A DNA stretch of 64,000 nt. It comes from Pseudomonas extremorientalis. Its GTDB lineage: Bacteria > Pseudomonadota > Gammaproteobacteria > Pseudomonadales > Pseudomonadaceae. Shown here piece by piece: positions 51,517 to 59,738 of this stretch (position 1 is the stretch's first letter; every line of letters starts with the position of its first letter). The DNA is taken from positions 124,001-188,000 of the forward strand of contig NZ_MDGK01000031.1 in the NCBI RefSeq assembly GCF_001870465.1. The letters run 5' to 3'. The notes under the pieces were generated by a model. That model was not told the DNA's origin. It saw nothing but the letters and a program-made list of their open reading frames with translations, and did not search any database. Both the position numbers and the translations under genes were made by a program.

Positions 51517-52838
51517 GCCAGAGCAAACCCGTGCTGATCAGTGACGCGCCGAACAATGTGCTGGCGCTGGATGATAAAAAATATTCGCGCCTGGGTTGGC
51601 TGCTGGTGCTCGGCGGTTTTGCCGGGTTCCTTGGCTGGGCAGCGTTGGCGCCGTTGGACAAGGGTGTTGCGGTGCCGGGCAAGGTCATGGTCTCGGGCCA
51701 TCGCAAGACGGTGCAGCACCCGGCCGGGGGGATCGTGGAGCGCATCGAGGTGCGCGACGGTGATGTGGTCAGCGCCGGCCAGGTCCTGCTGCGCTTGAAA
51801 GAAACGCCTTTGCGCGGGCAGATGCAGTCCCTGCGCAGCCAGTACCTGGCATCCCTGGCCAGTGAGGCGCGCTTGAGTGCCGAAAGCGAAGGGCTGGCGG
51901 CGATCAGCTTCGGCCCCGAGCTGCTCAACGATCCCGAGGCGGCGGGCACGCTGAGCCTGCAACGGCAACTGTTCCAGAGCCGGGCCCAGGCACTGGCCAC
52001 CGAGCAGCAAGGCCTGCGCGAAACCATCGCCGGCGCCGAGGCGCAGTTGCGTGGCACGCGGGATTCGCAAGCGAGCAAAGTCCGGCAGCGGGCGGCGTTG
52101 AATGAGCAACTGCAAGGCCTGCGCGAGTTGGCGCGTGACGGTTACATCCCGCGCAACCGCCTGCTCGACAGCGAGCGGCTGTACTCCCAGATCGACGGCG
52201 CCATCGCCGAAGACGACGGGCGCATCGGCCAATTGCAGCGCCAGGTGATGGAACTGCGCCTGCGCATCCGCCAGCTTGGCGAAGACTTCCAGAAAGACCT
52301 GCGCGGCCAGTTGGCCGAGACCCGCACCCGCAGCGACGACCTGCGCAATCGCCTGGCCTCGGCCGAGTTCGAACTGGCCAACAGCCTGGTGCGAGCGCCG
52401 GCGTCGGGCGTGGTGGTGGGGTTGGACGTGTACACCGAAGGTGGCGTGATCAAGCCCGGCCAGGCGTTGATGGACATCGTACCCCAGGGCGAGCCCTTGC
52501 TGGTGGAGGCGCGGGTGCCGGTGCAGATGGTCGACAAAGTGCATCCGGGCTTGCCGGTGGAGTTGATGTTCTCGGCGTTCAACCAATCCACCACGCCACG
52601 GGTGGCCGGTGAGGTGACCCTGGTTTCGGCGGACCGCCAGGTCGATGAGCGCACCGACGAGCCCTACTACACGCTGCGTGCCCAGGTCAGCGCGGCGGGA
52701 ATGCAGCAACTGGACGGCGTGCAGATCCGTCCGGGCATGCCGGTGGAAACCTTCGTCAAGACCGGGGAGCGCTCGATGCTCAACTACCTGTTCAAACCGT
52801 TGATGGATCGCACCCACATGGCGCTGGTGGAAGAATGA
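51513..52838 (+). CDS. hasE: Membrane fusion protein HasE (HlyD family)
   Basis: A 441-residue periplasmic adaptor linking HasD and HasF. A short cytoplasmic tail leads to a membrane span ([19 protein letters not shown], about 28-46), then a lipoyl half ([18 protein letters not shown]), long coiled-coil hairpin (about 95-300), second lipoyl half ([24 protein letters not shown]) and a beta-barrel end with [23 protein letters not shown]. This is normal for HlyD/PrtE members. Start and end both overlap neighbours by ATGA. Confidence 0.94.
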   Translation: MSQSKPVLISDAPNNVLALDDKKYSRLGWLLVLGGFAGFLGWAALAPLDKGVAVPGKVMVSGHRKTVQHPAGGIVERIEVRDGDVVSAGQVLLRLKETPLRGQMQSLRSQYLASLASEARLSAESEGLAAISFGPELLNDPEAAGTLSLQRQLFQSRAQALATEQQGLRETIAGAEAQLRGTRDSQASKVRQRAALNEQLQGLRELARDGYIPRNRLLDSERLYSQIDGAIAEDDGRIGQLQRQVMELRLRIRQLGEDFQKDLRGQLAETRTRSDDLRNRLASAEFELANSLVRAPASGVVVGLDVYTEGGVIKPGQALMDIVPQGEPLLVEARVPVQMVDKVHPGLPVELMFSAFNQSTTPRVAGEVTLVSADRQVDERTDEPYYTLRAQVSAAGMQQLDGVQIRPGMPVETFVKTGERSMLNYLFKPLMDRTHMALVEE

Positions 52839-54148
52839 AGGCGCTGCTGTTTACCTTGTGTTTGGGGTGTACCTCGGCGCACGCCTTGGGTTTGCTGGAT
52901 GCCTACGACCTGGCCCTGCGCAATGACCCGACCTTTCAGGCCGCGATCCAGGAGCGTGAAGCCGGTGAAGAAAACCGCGTGATCGGCCGCGCGGCGCTGT
53001 TGCCGAACCTATCGTGGAGCTACAACAACTCGCGCAACGAATCCGAAGTGACGGCGGGTGATGTCACCAGTGACCGTGACTACCGCAGTTACGCGTCGAC
53101 CCTGACCTTGCAACAACCGCTGCTGGATTACGAGGCCTACGCGCGCTTTCGCCAGGGCACCGCCCAGGCGTTGATGGCCGATGAACGCTTTCGCGGCAAG
53201 AGCCAGGAGTTGGCGGTGCGGGTGCTCAACGCCTACAGCCAGGCTTTATTGGCCCAGGAGCGAATCGAGCTGAGCCGCGCACAGAAACGTGCGTATGCCG
53301 AGCGCCTGCAACTCAATGACCGCCTGCTCAAAGGCGGCGAAGGCACGCGCACCGATGTGCTGGAAACCCAGGCGCGCCTGAGTCTGGCCCAGGCCGAAGA
53401 GATCGAATCCCAGGATGCCCAGGACAGCGCCCTGCGCGAGTTGGAAGCCATCGTCGGCCAACCGTTGCAGATCGAAGAACTGGCGCCACTGACGCGCCAA
53501 TTCGAGATCCCGCCGCTGGAACCCAACCGTTTCGAAACCTGGCGCGAACTGGCCATGGCCAACAACCCGGAACTCCAATCCCAGCACCACGCCCTGGACG
53601 TGGCCGCCTATGAAGTGGAGCGCAAACGCGCCGGGCACCTGCCCAAGGTCAGCCTGTACGCCACCAGCCGCCAGACCCACTCCGACTCGGAAAGCAGCTA
53701 CAACCAGAAGTACGACACCAACACCGTTGGCATCCAGGTCAGCCTGCCGCTGTTTGCCGGTGGCGGCGTATCGGCCTCCACGCGGCAGGCGGCGAACCAG
53801 CTGTCTCAAGCCCAGTACGAGCTGGACGCGCAAACCTCGGCCACGCTGGTGGCGTTGCGCAAACAGTTCAACCTCAATACCAGCGGCGCGGCCAAAGTGC
53901 GTGCTTATGAAATGGCCGTCAGCTCTGCCACGGCTTTAGTCGCTGCGACGAAAAAGAGTGTGGCCGGCGGTGAACGGGTCAACCTCGACGTACTCGACGC
54001 CGAGCAGCAACTGTTCACTGCCCGCCGCGACCTGGCGAATGCGCGGCATGCGTATCTGCTGGCGAGGATTCAGTTGAAGTATTACGCGGGGTTGCTGAGC
54101 GAGCAGGACTTGCGGGCCTTGGCGGGGTATTTCCAGCCCTCGGCGTGA
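52835..54148 (+). CDS. hasF: TolC-family outer-membrane channel HasF
   Basis: A 437-residue outer-membrane efflux protein. The signal peptide is [19 protein letters not shown], and the two structural repeats of TolC proteins begin LGLLDAYDLALRNDPTF and NPELQSQHHALDVAAYEVERK, each with a coiled helical hairpin. ERVNLDVLDAEQQLFTARRDLANARHAYLLARI is the usual second-repeat helix. Its place after hasD-hasE makes it the outer channel of the haemophore exporter. An intrinsic terminator follows. Confidence 0.93.
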   Translation: MKALLFTLCLGCTSAHALGLLDAYDLALRNDPTFQAAIQEREAGEENRVIGRAALLPNLSWSYNNSRNESEVTAGDVTSDRDYRSYASTLTLQQPLLDYEAYARFRQGTAQALMADERFRGKSQELAVRVLNAYSQALLAQERIELSRAQKRAYAERLQLNDRLLKGGEGTRTDVLETQARLSLAQAEEIESQDAQDSALRELEAIVGQPLQIEELAPLTRQFEIPPLEPNRFETWRELAMANNPELQSQHHALDVAAYEVERKRAGHLPKVSLYATSRQTHSDSESSYNQKYDTNTVGIQVSLPLFAGGGVSASTRQAANQLSQAQYELDAQTSATLVALRKQFNLNTSGAAKVRAYEMAVSSATALVAATKKSVAGGERVNLDVLDAEQQLFTARRDLANARHAYLLARIQLKYYAGLLSEQDLRALAGYFQPSA

Positions 54149-54156
54149 GTGGTTAC

Positions 54157-54180
54157 AACCCGGCATTCGCCGGGTTTTTT
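54157..54180 (+). terminator. Intrinsic terminator after hasF
   Basis: AACCCGGC and GCCGGGTT form a perfect 8-bp stem with an ATTC loop, followed by TTTT, starting 9 bp past the hasF stop. It ends the has operon. Confidence 0.92.
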
Positions 54181-54261
54181 GTGCTTACTAATCTGTGAAT
54201 CAGCTTCGGGAAATGGGGCCGGTTGTCGGGTGACAGGGGAAAATTGTTACCTGGCGGAAAA

Positions 54262-54280
54262 TAACCTAACGGATGGGTTA
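54262..54280. promoter_or_regulatory. Inverted repeat at the start of the DUF4160 gene
   Basis: TAACC (54262-54266) and GGTTA (54276-54280) pair across a 9-nt loop, immediately upstream of the ribosome site and ATG 54283. It is a plausible operator for autoregulation, as in toxin-antitoxin units. Confidence 0.4.
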
Positions 54281-54282
54281 CG

Positions 54283-54711
54283 ATGAGAGTAGGCAATTAC
54301 AAAGGATATGTGATTTCGGTGTTTATCAGGGATGAGCATTGCCCGCCCCATGTGCATGTGCGGGGGAAGGAATGGGATGCGCGTTTTCGTTTCAGCTTTC
54401 TGGACGGGGACGTGGAGTTGTGGGACGTAGAGCCTGAGCGGCGGCGGCCACCCATGGCGGTTTTGAAAGAAATACGCTGGGCGATCATGCAGCGGCATTA
54501 CTTGGCGCGGGCACGTAGGCTCTGGTGGGAATACCCGCAAACGGTCTGCCTCGAGAATCATTCCTGGGATTGGGAGGCCGGTGAGTGGGTGCCAGGGTTG
54601 GTTATTCGACGTGGAGTCCACGTCATCGCAAGTGCTCGGCACGATGTCGTAGCGCAGAGGACAATTTTGAATCTGGTACGAGCACCAGACTGCGTGGGGA
54701 TTGATCTATGA
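54283..54711 (+). CDS. DUF4160-containing protein, possible toxin-antitoxin partner
   Basis: A 142-residue protein beginning MRVGNYKGYVISVFIRDEHCPPHVHVRGKEWDARF, which matches the short DUF4160 fold (CPPHVHVRG is typical). The rest (LKEIRWAIMQRHYLARARRLWWEYPQ) is a basic helical part common to these proteins, and an additional tail of about 60 residues follows with no clear domain. DUF4160 genes often sit next to DUF2442, and the pair has been suggested as toxin-antitoxin. ATGA overlap with the next gene supports co-translation. Activity unknown. Confidence 0.72.
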   Translation: MRVGNYKGYVISVFIRDEHCPPHVHVRGKEWDARFRFSFLDGDVELWDVEPERRRPPMAVLKEIRWAIMQRHYLARARRLWWEYPQTVCLENHSWDWEAGEWVPGLVIRRGVHVIASARHDVVAQRTILNLVRAPDCVGIDL

Positions 54712-55175
54712 AAATCGTAAAAGCCAAAGTTGTACCCTATAAACCGCTCACTGAGGCCGACGTCGAAAAGGCGATAGCCCGAGGGCGCAAGACACGGCAC
54801 CTTTATGCCCGTGCCAGCGCTGTGCGTTATGAAGACAACTGCATTTCCATCGGCTTCAGCGACGGTAGTCGCGTTGTACTGCCGGTAGCGGGTCTGCCCG
54901 AGTTCGCAGGGTTTTCCCTGGAGGACTTTGAGCAACTGGAAGTCGGCTTTGGCGGAAAGGCGCTGTGCTGTGAGGCCCAAGACCTGGATGTTTCGATCAC
55001 GGGCCTGATTGCCACCAGCAAACCCCTGATGGACCTGGCGATCAGCCTGGTTGCTTCGCGCAACGGTCGCAAAAGCAGCGCCGCCAAAGCCGCCGCCGCC
55101 CGCGCCAATGGCAAGAAGGGCGGGCGGCCGCGCAAGAAGGAACCGGAGGACGTCGAGTTACCGCCGAGTCAATAA
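54708..55175 (+). CDS. DUF2442-containing protein with AT-hook-like tail
   Basis: A 155-residue protein. The N-terminal half contains the DUF2442 segment ([32 protein letters not shown]), and the last 40 residues are Ala/Lys-rich with an AT-hook-like [13 protein letters not shown], suggesting DNA binding. With the DUF4160 partner this would be the antitoxin or regulator. Its 3' end overlaps the trmA 3' end by 18 bp on the opposite strand, so the two converge. The start is in the DUF4160 stop (ATGA). Confidence 0.72.
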   Translation: MKIVKAKVVPYKPLTEADVEKAIARGRKTRHLYARASAVRYEDNCISIGFSDGSRVVLPVAGLPEFAGFSLEDFEQLEVGFGGKALCCEAQDLDVSITGLIATSKPLMDLAISLVASRNGRKSSAAKAAAARANGKKGGRPRKKEPEDVELPPSQ

Positions 55176-56237
55176 CACCCCGGATTCCATATGGTGCGTC
55201 CACGGAAACTGGTCAAACATCGCGCATTTCGTAATCTTATGCGTGTCATGCAGTTGCGCGATGTTCGCCGCCAACGTCTCCGGGTTGCAGGAGATGTACA
55301 GGATGTTGTCGAAACGTCGGGTCAGTTCGCAGGTGTCCGGGTCCATGCCGGCGCGCGGTGGGTCGACGAACACGCTGCCGAATTCGTAGCTTTTCAGGTC
55401 GATGCCGTGCAGGCGGCGGAACGGGCGCACTTCGTTGAGGGCTTCGGTGAGTTCTTCGGCAGAGAGACGCACCAGCGTGACGTTACCCACCGCGTTTTCA
55501 TCGAGGTTGCTCAGGGCCGCATTCACCGAGGTCTTGCTGATTTCGGTAGCCAGCACGTTGCGCACGCGCGTCGCCAGGGGCAGGGTGAAGTTGCCGTTGC
55601 CGCAGTACAGCTCCAGCAAATCATCCGGGCGATCGCCCAGGGCGTCGTAGGCCCAGTTGAGCATCTTCTGGTTCACCGTGCCGTTGGGCTGGGTGAAGGC
55701 ACCTTCGGGCTGGCGGTAGCTGAAGGTACGGCCGCCGACTTCGAGCTTTTCCACCACGTAGTCATGGCCGATCACATCGCGCTTGCCCTTGGAGCGGCCG
55801 ATGATGCTGACATTCAAGTCGGCAGCCAGCTGGTTGGCGGCGGTGTGCCAGTGCTCGTCCAGCGGGCGGTGATAGCACAGGGTGATCATCGCGTCGCCGG
55901 CCAGGGTGGTGAGGAACTCCACCTGGAACAGCTTGTGGCTCAGGGCGGCACTGGCTTGCCAGGCGGCCTTGAGCTGCGGCATCAACTGGTTGATGCGCTG
56001 GCTGGCGATGGGGAACGCTTCGATCAGGATCGGCGTGCGCTTGTCGTCCTGGGAGAACATCGCGTAGTGGCGTTCACCGCCTTCGCGCCACAGGCGGAAC
56101 TCCGCGCGCAGGCGGAAGTGCTGCATCGGCGAGTCGAAGACCTGCGGCTCGGGCGCGTCGAACGGTGCCAACAGGTCACGCAAGCGCGTGACCTTGTCTT
56201 GCAGTTGAGCGGTGTAGCGTGCGGCGTCAAAAGTCAT
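55158..56237 (-). CDS. trmA: tRNA (uracil-5-)-methyltransferase TrmA
   Basis: Makes m5U54 in tRNA with SAM. The 359-residue product begins [46 protein letters not shown] is the SAM motif, [16 protein letters not shown] the D-PP loop, and the C-terminal [14 protein letters not shown] holds the catalytic cysteine that attacks U54. Normal TrmA length. Its start overlaps the permease stop (4 bp), so it is likely transcribed with it. It converges on the DUF2442 gene. Confidence 0.95.
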   Translation of the reverse strand: MTFDAARYTAQLQDKVTRLRDLLAPFDAPEPQVFDSPMQHFRLRAEFRLWREGGERHYAMFSQDDKRTPILIEAFPIASQRINQLMPQLKAAWQASAALSHKLFQVEFLTTLAGDAMITLCYHRPLDEHWHTAANQLAADLNVSIIGRSKGKRDVIGHDYVVEKLEVGGRTFSYRQPEGAFTQPNGTVNQKMLNWAYDALGDRPDDLLELYCGNGNFTLPLATRVRNVLATEISKTSVNAALSNLDENAVGNVTLVRLSAEELTEALNEVRPFRRLHGIDLKSYEFGSVFVDPPRAGMDPDTCELTRRFDNILYISCNPETLAANIAQLHDTHKITKCAMFDQFPWTHHMESGVLLTRR

Positions 56238-57529
56238 GCGTTGAACCAGCCCAGCTTGATCACGAACAGAATCGACAGAATCACCAGCGCCGGGTTCAGC
56301 TCACGGTAGCGGCCCGAAAGCAGCTTGATGGCGGTCCAGGCGATGAAACCGAAGGCGATGCCGTTGGCGATGGAGTAGGTGAAAGGCATTGCCAGGGCGG
56401 TGATCACCACCGGCGCTGCTACGGTAATGTCGTCCCAGTCGATTTCGGCCAGGCCCTGGGTCATCAGCACCGCCACGAACAGCAGGGCCGGCGCGGTGGC
56501 GAAGGCTGGGACGCTGGCGGCCAGTGGCGAGAAGAACAACGCCAGCAGGAACAGGATCGCGACCACGATGGCGGTCAAGCCGGTGCGGCCGCCGGCGCTC
56601 ACGCCCGCCGCCGACTCGATGTAGCTGGTGGTGGTCGAGGTGCCGAGCAGGGAACCGGCCATGGCGGCGGTGCTGTCGGCGATCAGCGCACGGCCCATTT
56701 TTGGCATGTGGCCATCCTTGCCCATCAGGCCGGCACGCTTTGCCACGCCGATCAGGGTGCCGGAGTTATCGAACAGGTCGACGAACAGGAAGGCGAAGAT
56801 CACGCTGACCAGGCCGATATCCAGCGCGCCCTTGATATCCAGCTGCAGGAAGGTCGGGGCCAGGGACGGTGGCATCGACGTGACGCCGCCAAAAGGCGTG
56901 ACGCCCAGCAGGATGGACACGAGGGTCACCGCCAGGATGCCGATCAGCACCGCGCCGCGCACGGCCAGGGCTTCCAGTGCCACGATCAGCACGAAGCCGA
57001 GGGTGGCGAGAATCGGTGCCGGTTGTTTCAAGTCGCCCAGGCCCACCATGGTGGCCGGGTTGCTGACCACGATGCCGGCGTTGTGCAGGGCGATCAAAGC
57101 CAGGAACAGGCCGATACCGGCGGCAATCGCCGAGCGCAGGGGCAGGGGGATGGCGTTGATGATCCACTCACGGATACGGAAGATCGACAACAGGAAGAAC
57201 AACACCGCCGAAATGAACACCGCACCCAGCGCCACCTGCCAGGTGTGGCCCATGTGCAGCACCACGGTGTAGGTAAAGAAGGCGTTGAGGCCCATGCCCG
57301 GCGCGAGGGCGATCGGGTAGTTGGCGATCAGGCCCATCACGGTCGAGCCGATGGCGGCCGCCAGGCAGGTCGCGACGAACACCGCGCCCTTGTCCATGCC
57401 GGTCTCGCCGAGGATGCTCGGGTTCACGAACAGGATGTAGGCCATGGCCAGGAATGTCGTGATGCCCGCGAGGATCTCGGTGCGCACGTTGGTGTTGTGT
57501 GCCTTGAGTTGAAACAGCTTTTCCAGCAT
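56234..57529 (-). CDS. NCS2-family purine permease (AzgA-like)
   Basis: A 431-residue inner-membrane proton symporter, [37 protein letters not shown]. Landmarks: [55 protein letters not shown] and [23 protein letters not shown]. The AzgA branch transports adenine, guanine or hypoxanthine; the exact base is not clear. The start was chosen by family start; the frame upstream (to 57667) is likely untranslated. It probably shares a promoter with trmA downstream. Confidence 0.93.
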   Translation of the reverse strand: MLEKLFQLKAHNTNVRTEILAGITTFLAMAYILFVNPSILGETGMDKGAVFVATCLAAAIGSTVMGLIANYPIALAPGMGLNAFFTYTVVLHMGHTWQVALGAVFISAVLFFLLSIFRIREWIINAIPLPLRSAIAAGIGLFLALIALHNAGIVVSNPATMVGLGDLKQPAPILATLGFVLIVALEALAVRGAVLIGILAVTLVSILLGVTPFGGVTSMPPSLAPTFLQLDIKGALDIGLVSVIFAFLFVDLFDNSGTLIGVAKRAGLMGKDGHMPKMGRALIADSTAAMAGSLLGTSTTTSYIESAAGVSAGGRTGLTAIVVAILFLLALFFSPLAASVPAFATAPALLFVAVLMTQGLAEIDWDDITVAAPVVITALAMPFTYSIANGIAFGFIAWTAIKLLSGRYRELNPALVILSILFVIKLGWFNA

Positions 57530-57702
57530 GCCTGCTCCCTGTGACGCTCTGTGGCGTCGTGATTTGTTGACCTCTAAGTCAAAGCACAAACTGCGCCAAG
57601 CGCCTTTGGTTTCAGAGAGGATCGGAAAAAGCGGCGCATCATACCAGCAGCCGAGGCCTTGAGGCATACTGCGCCGACGTTTAAACCAAGGTCATCTGCA
57701 AC

Positions 57703-58149
57703 ATGAAAAACGCCAGCCCGTGGAGTCTAGCCCTGATCCCCTGTATCAGCCTGTTGCTCGGCGCAGCACCGGCCTGGGGCGCGACTGCACCGCCGTTGAG
57801 CGAAGTGCGCGTGTTCAAGGTTGAATCGGCGGCGTGCACGGAAACCATCCCCGAGCGCGCACAAAGCACGCAGATGTGCACGCACCGTGGGCCCACCAAG
57901 GTGTCAGTCATGGAAGTCGGCCTGGGAAACAACCCCATGGGCCGCTTTGATGGCGCAGAGCTCAATGGGCAGCGCACGGCGGTCTGCCAGGTCGGCAACA
58001 TCAGCGAAGCCTGCAACGGGGCCGGCACACTGATGGGCTACATCTATGTATTTGACCTGAACGTGGAGGCCCAGGGCTGGTTCCAATACAGCAATTCCTC
58101 GATCAACCCCCCGCAGAACACCCTGACGACGCTGCTCAATATCCGCTGA
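57703..58149 (+). CDS. Small secreted protein (DUF4879-like)
   Basis: A 148-residue exported protein. The signal peptide is MKNASPWSLALIPCISLLLGAAPAWGATA. The mature part APPLSEVRVFKVESAACTETIPE, then CTHRGPTKVSVMEVGLGNNPMGRFDGAELNG, has several cysteines that could form disulfides; this fits the DUF4879 family of secreted proteins from pseudomonads and bacilli. No known activity. Divergent from the permease, separate from the xanthine-dehydrogenase-like genes. Confidence 0.72.
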   Translation: MKNASPWSLALIPCISLLLGAAPAWGATAPPLSEVRVFKVESAACTETIPERAQSTQMCTHRGPTKVSVMEVGLGNNPMGRFDGAELNGQRTAVCQVGNISEACNGAGTLMGYIYVFDLNVEAQGWFQYSNSSINPPQNTLTTLLNIR

Positions 58150-58245
58150 TCAATCACCTTGAACGCTCATTACCCCGGGAAGTCGTACCCCTGAGACGGC
58201 GATTTCCCTGAACGCCGCGGATGTCCACCAACCCGTGAGGTGTTT

Positions 58246-58752
58246 ATGAGCGCAACCCCCAATGGCGCGGCGGCCCAACCGTTCGTCAGCCACTCGATAC
58301 GCCTGAGCCTCAACGGCCAGGACCGCCAACTGGATGTGTTGCCGTGGACCACACTGCTCGACCTTCTGCGCGAGCAACTTGACCTTGTCGGTAGCAAAAA
58401 AGGCTGCGACCACGGCCAATGCGGCGCCTGCACGGTATTGCGCGACGGCAAGCGGATCAATGCCTGCCTGACCCTGGCGGTGATGTGCGACGGCGCCGAG
58501 CTGACCACTATCGAAGGCCTGGCCGACGGCGACCAACTGCACCCGATGCAGCAGGCGTTTATCAAGCACGACGCCTTCCAGTGCGGCTACTGCACCCCCG
58601 GCCAGATCTGTTCCGCCGTGGGCCTGGCCAATGAAGGCCGTGCCCACGACACCGCGCAGATTCAGGAGCTGATGAGCGGCAACCTTTGCCGTTGTGGCGC
58701 CTACAGCAATATCCGCGCTGCCATCGAGGAAGTCCTGGAGGGCAAACCATGA
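58246..58752 (+). CDS. [2Fe-2S] subunit of a molybdenum hydroxylase (PaoA/YagT-like)
   Basis: A 168-residue small subunit with the two cluster sites of the xanthine oxidase family: C54, C59, C62 and C74 in KKGCDHGQCGACTVL...NAC, and C113, C116, C148 and C150 in CGYCTPG and LCRCG. Unlike E. coli PaoA it has no Tat signal (MSATPNGAAAQPFVSHSIRL), so the enzyme is probably cytoplasmic. GAGG before ATG 58246. The stop overlaps the next start (ATGA), first of three coupled genes. Confidence 0.91.
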   Translation: MSATPNGAAAQPFVSHSIRLSLNGQDRQLDVLPWTTLLDLLREQLDLVGSKKGCDHGQCGACTVLRDGKRINACLTLAVMCDGAELTTIEGLADGDQLHPMQQAFIKHDAFQCGYCTPGQICSAVGLANEGRAHDTAQIQELMSGNLCRCGAYSNIRAAIEEVLEGKP

Positions 58753-59738
58753 ACCCCTTCCATTACAGCAGGCCGACCGGCGTACAGGAGGCCGTGCACC
58801 TCAGCAGCGCCGCATCGCGCTTTATCGCCGGCGGCACCAACCTGCTGGACCTGATGAAAGAAAACATCAGCCGCCCCGAACACCTCATCGACATCACCGG
58901 CCTGCCGCTGCATGACATTCAGCAAACGTCCAGTGGCGGACTGTTGATCGGCGCCCTGGTGAGCAATGCCGACCTGGCCTGGCACCCGTTGATCGAACAG
59001 CGTTACCCGTTGCTCTCCCAAGCCATCCTCGCCGGTGCCTCGCCGCAGCTGCGCAATATGGCCAGTACCGGCGGCAACCTGTTGCAGCGCACCCGCTGCT
59101 ACTACTTCTATGACGCCACGGTACCGTGCAACAAGCGCGAGCCCGGCAGTGGCTGCCCGGCGCGCACCGGCTTGAACCGCATCCATGCGATCCTCGGTGC
59201 CAGTGAGCAGTGTGTCGCTACCCATCCTTCGGACATGTGTGTCGCCCTGGCGGCATTGGCGGCGCGGGTGCATGTCGAGGGCCGTGGCGGTGCGCGGATC
59301 ATCGAGTTCGCCGACTTCCACCGCCTGCCCGGTGATACGCCGCAACGGGACAACCTGCTGGCCGACGATGAGCTGATCACCGCCGTCGAACTGCCTGCCG
59401 ACAACCTGGCAAGCCATAGCAACTACCTGAAGATTCGCGACCGCGCCTCGTACGCCTTCGCCTTGGTGTCTGTCGCTGCAGCCCTTGAGCTGGACGGCGA
59501 CCGCATCATTGATGCGCGCCTGGCGCTCGGCGGCGTGGCCCACAAACCCTGGCGCGACCGCGCGGTGGAAGCCGGGCTGATCGGCCAGGTTGTCAGCCGC
59601 GAAACCTTCAGCCAAGCCGCCGACGCCCTGTTGCAAGACGCGGAACCCTTGGAACACAACGGCTTCAAGATCAAGTTGGCGCGCCGGGGCATCATTCGTG
59701 CCCTGAGTGACGCCGCTGTTGCAGGAGAACGCCCATGA
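58749..59738 (+). CDS. FAD subunit of a molybdenum hydroxylase (PaoB/YagS-like)
   Basis: A 329-residue FAD-binding subunit, MNPFHYSRPTGVQEAVHLSSAASRFIAGGTNLLDLM, with the FAD site (AGGTNLLDL, STGGNLLQRTRCYYF). C117, C127, C136 and C155 in CYYFYDATVPCNKREPGSGC and following reproduce the extra [4Fe-4S] site found in E. coli PaoB. C-terminal domain typical. This ties the enzyme to the aldehyde-oxidising PaoABC group rather than ordinary xanthine dehydrogenase. ATGA overlap on both sides. Confidence 0.9.
   Translation: MNPFHYSRPTGVQEAVHLSSAASRFIAGGTNLLDLMKENISRPEHLIDITGLPLHDIQQTSSGGLLIGALVSNADLAWHPLIEQRYPLLSQAILAGASPQLRNMASTGGNLLQRTRCYYFYDATVPCNKREPGSGCPARTGLNRIHAILGASEQCVATHPSDMCVALAALAARVHVEGRGGARIIEFADFHRLPGDTPQRDNLLADDELITAVELPADNLASHSNYLKIRDRASYAFALVSVAAALELDGDRIIDARLALGGVAHKPWRDRAVEAGLIGQVVSRETFSQAADALLQDAEPLEHNGFKIKLARRGIIRALSDAAVAGERP

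Noticed and set aside
54283..55175. Frameshifted single gene instead of a two-gene pair
   Set aside because: The two frames have distinct domains (DUF4160, DUF2442) and a normal ATGA overlap.
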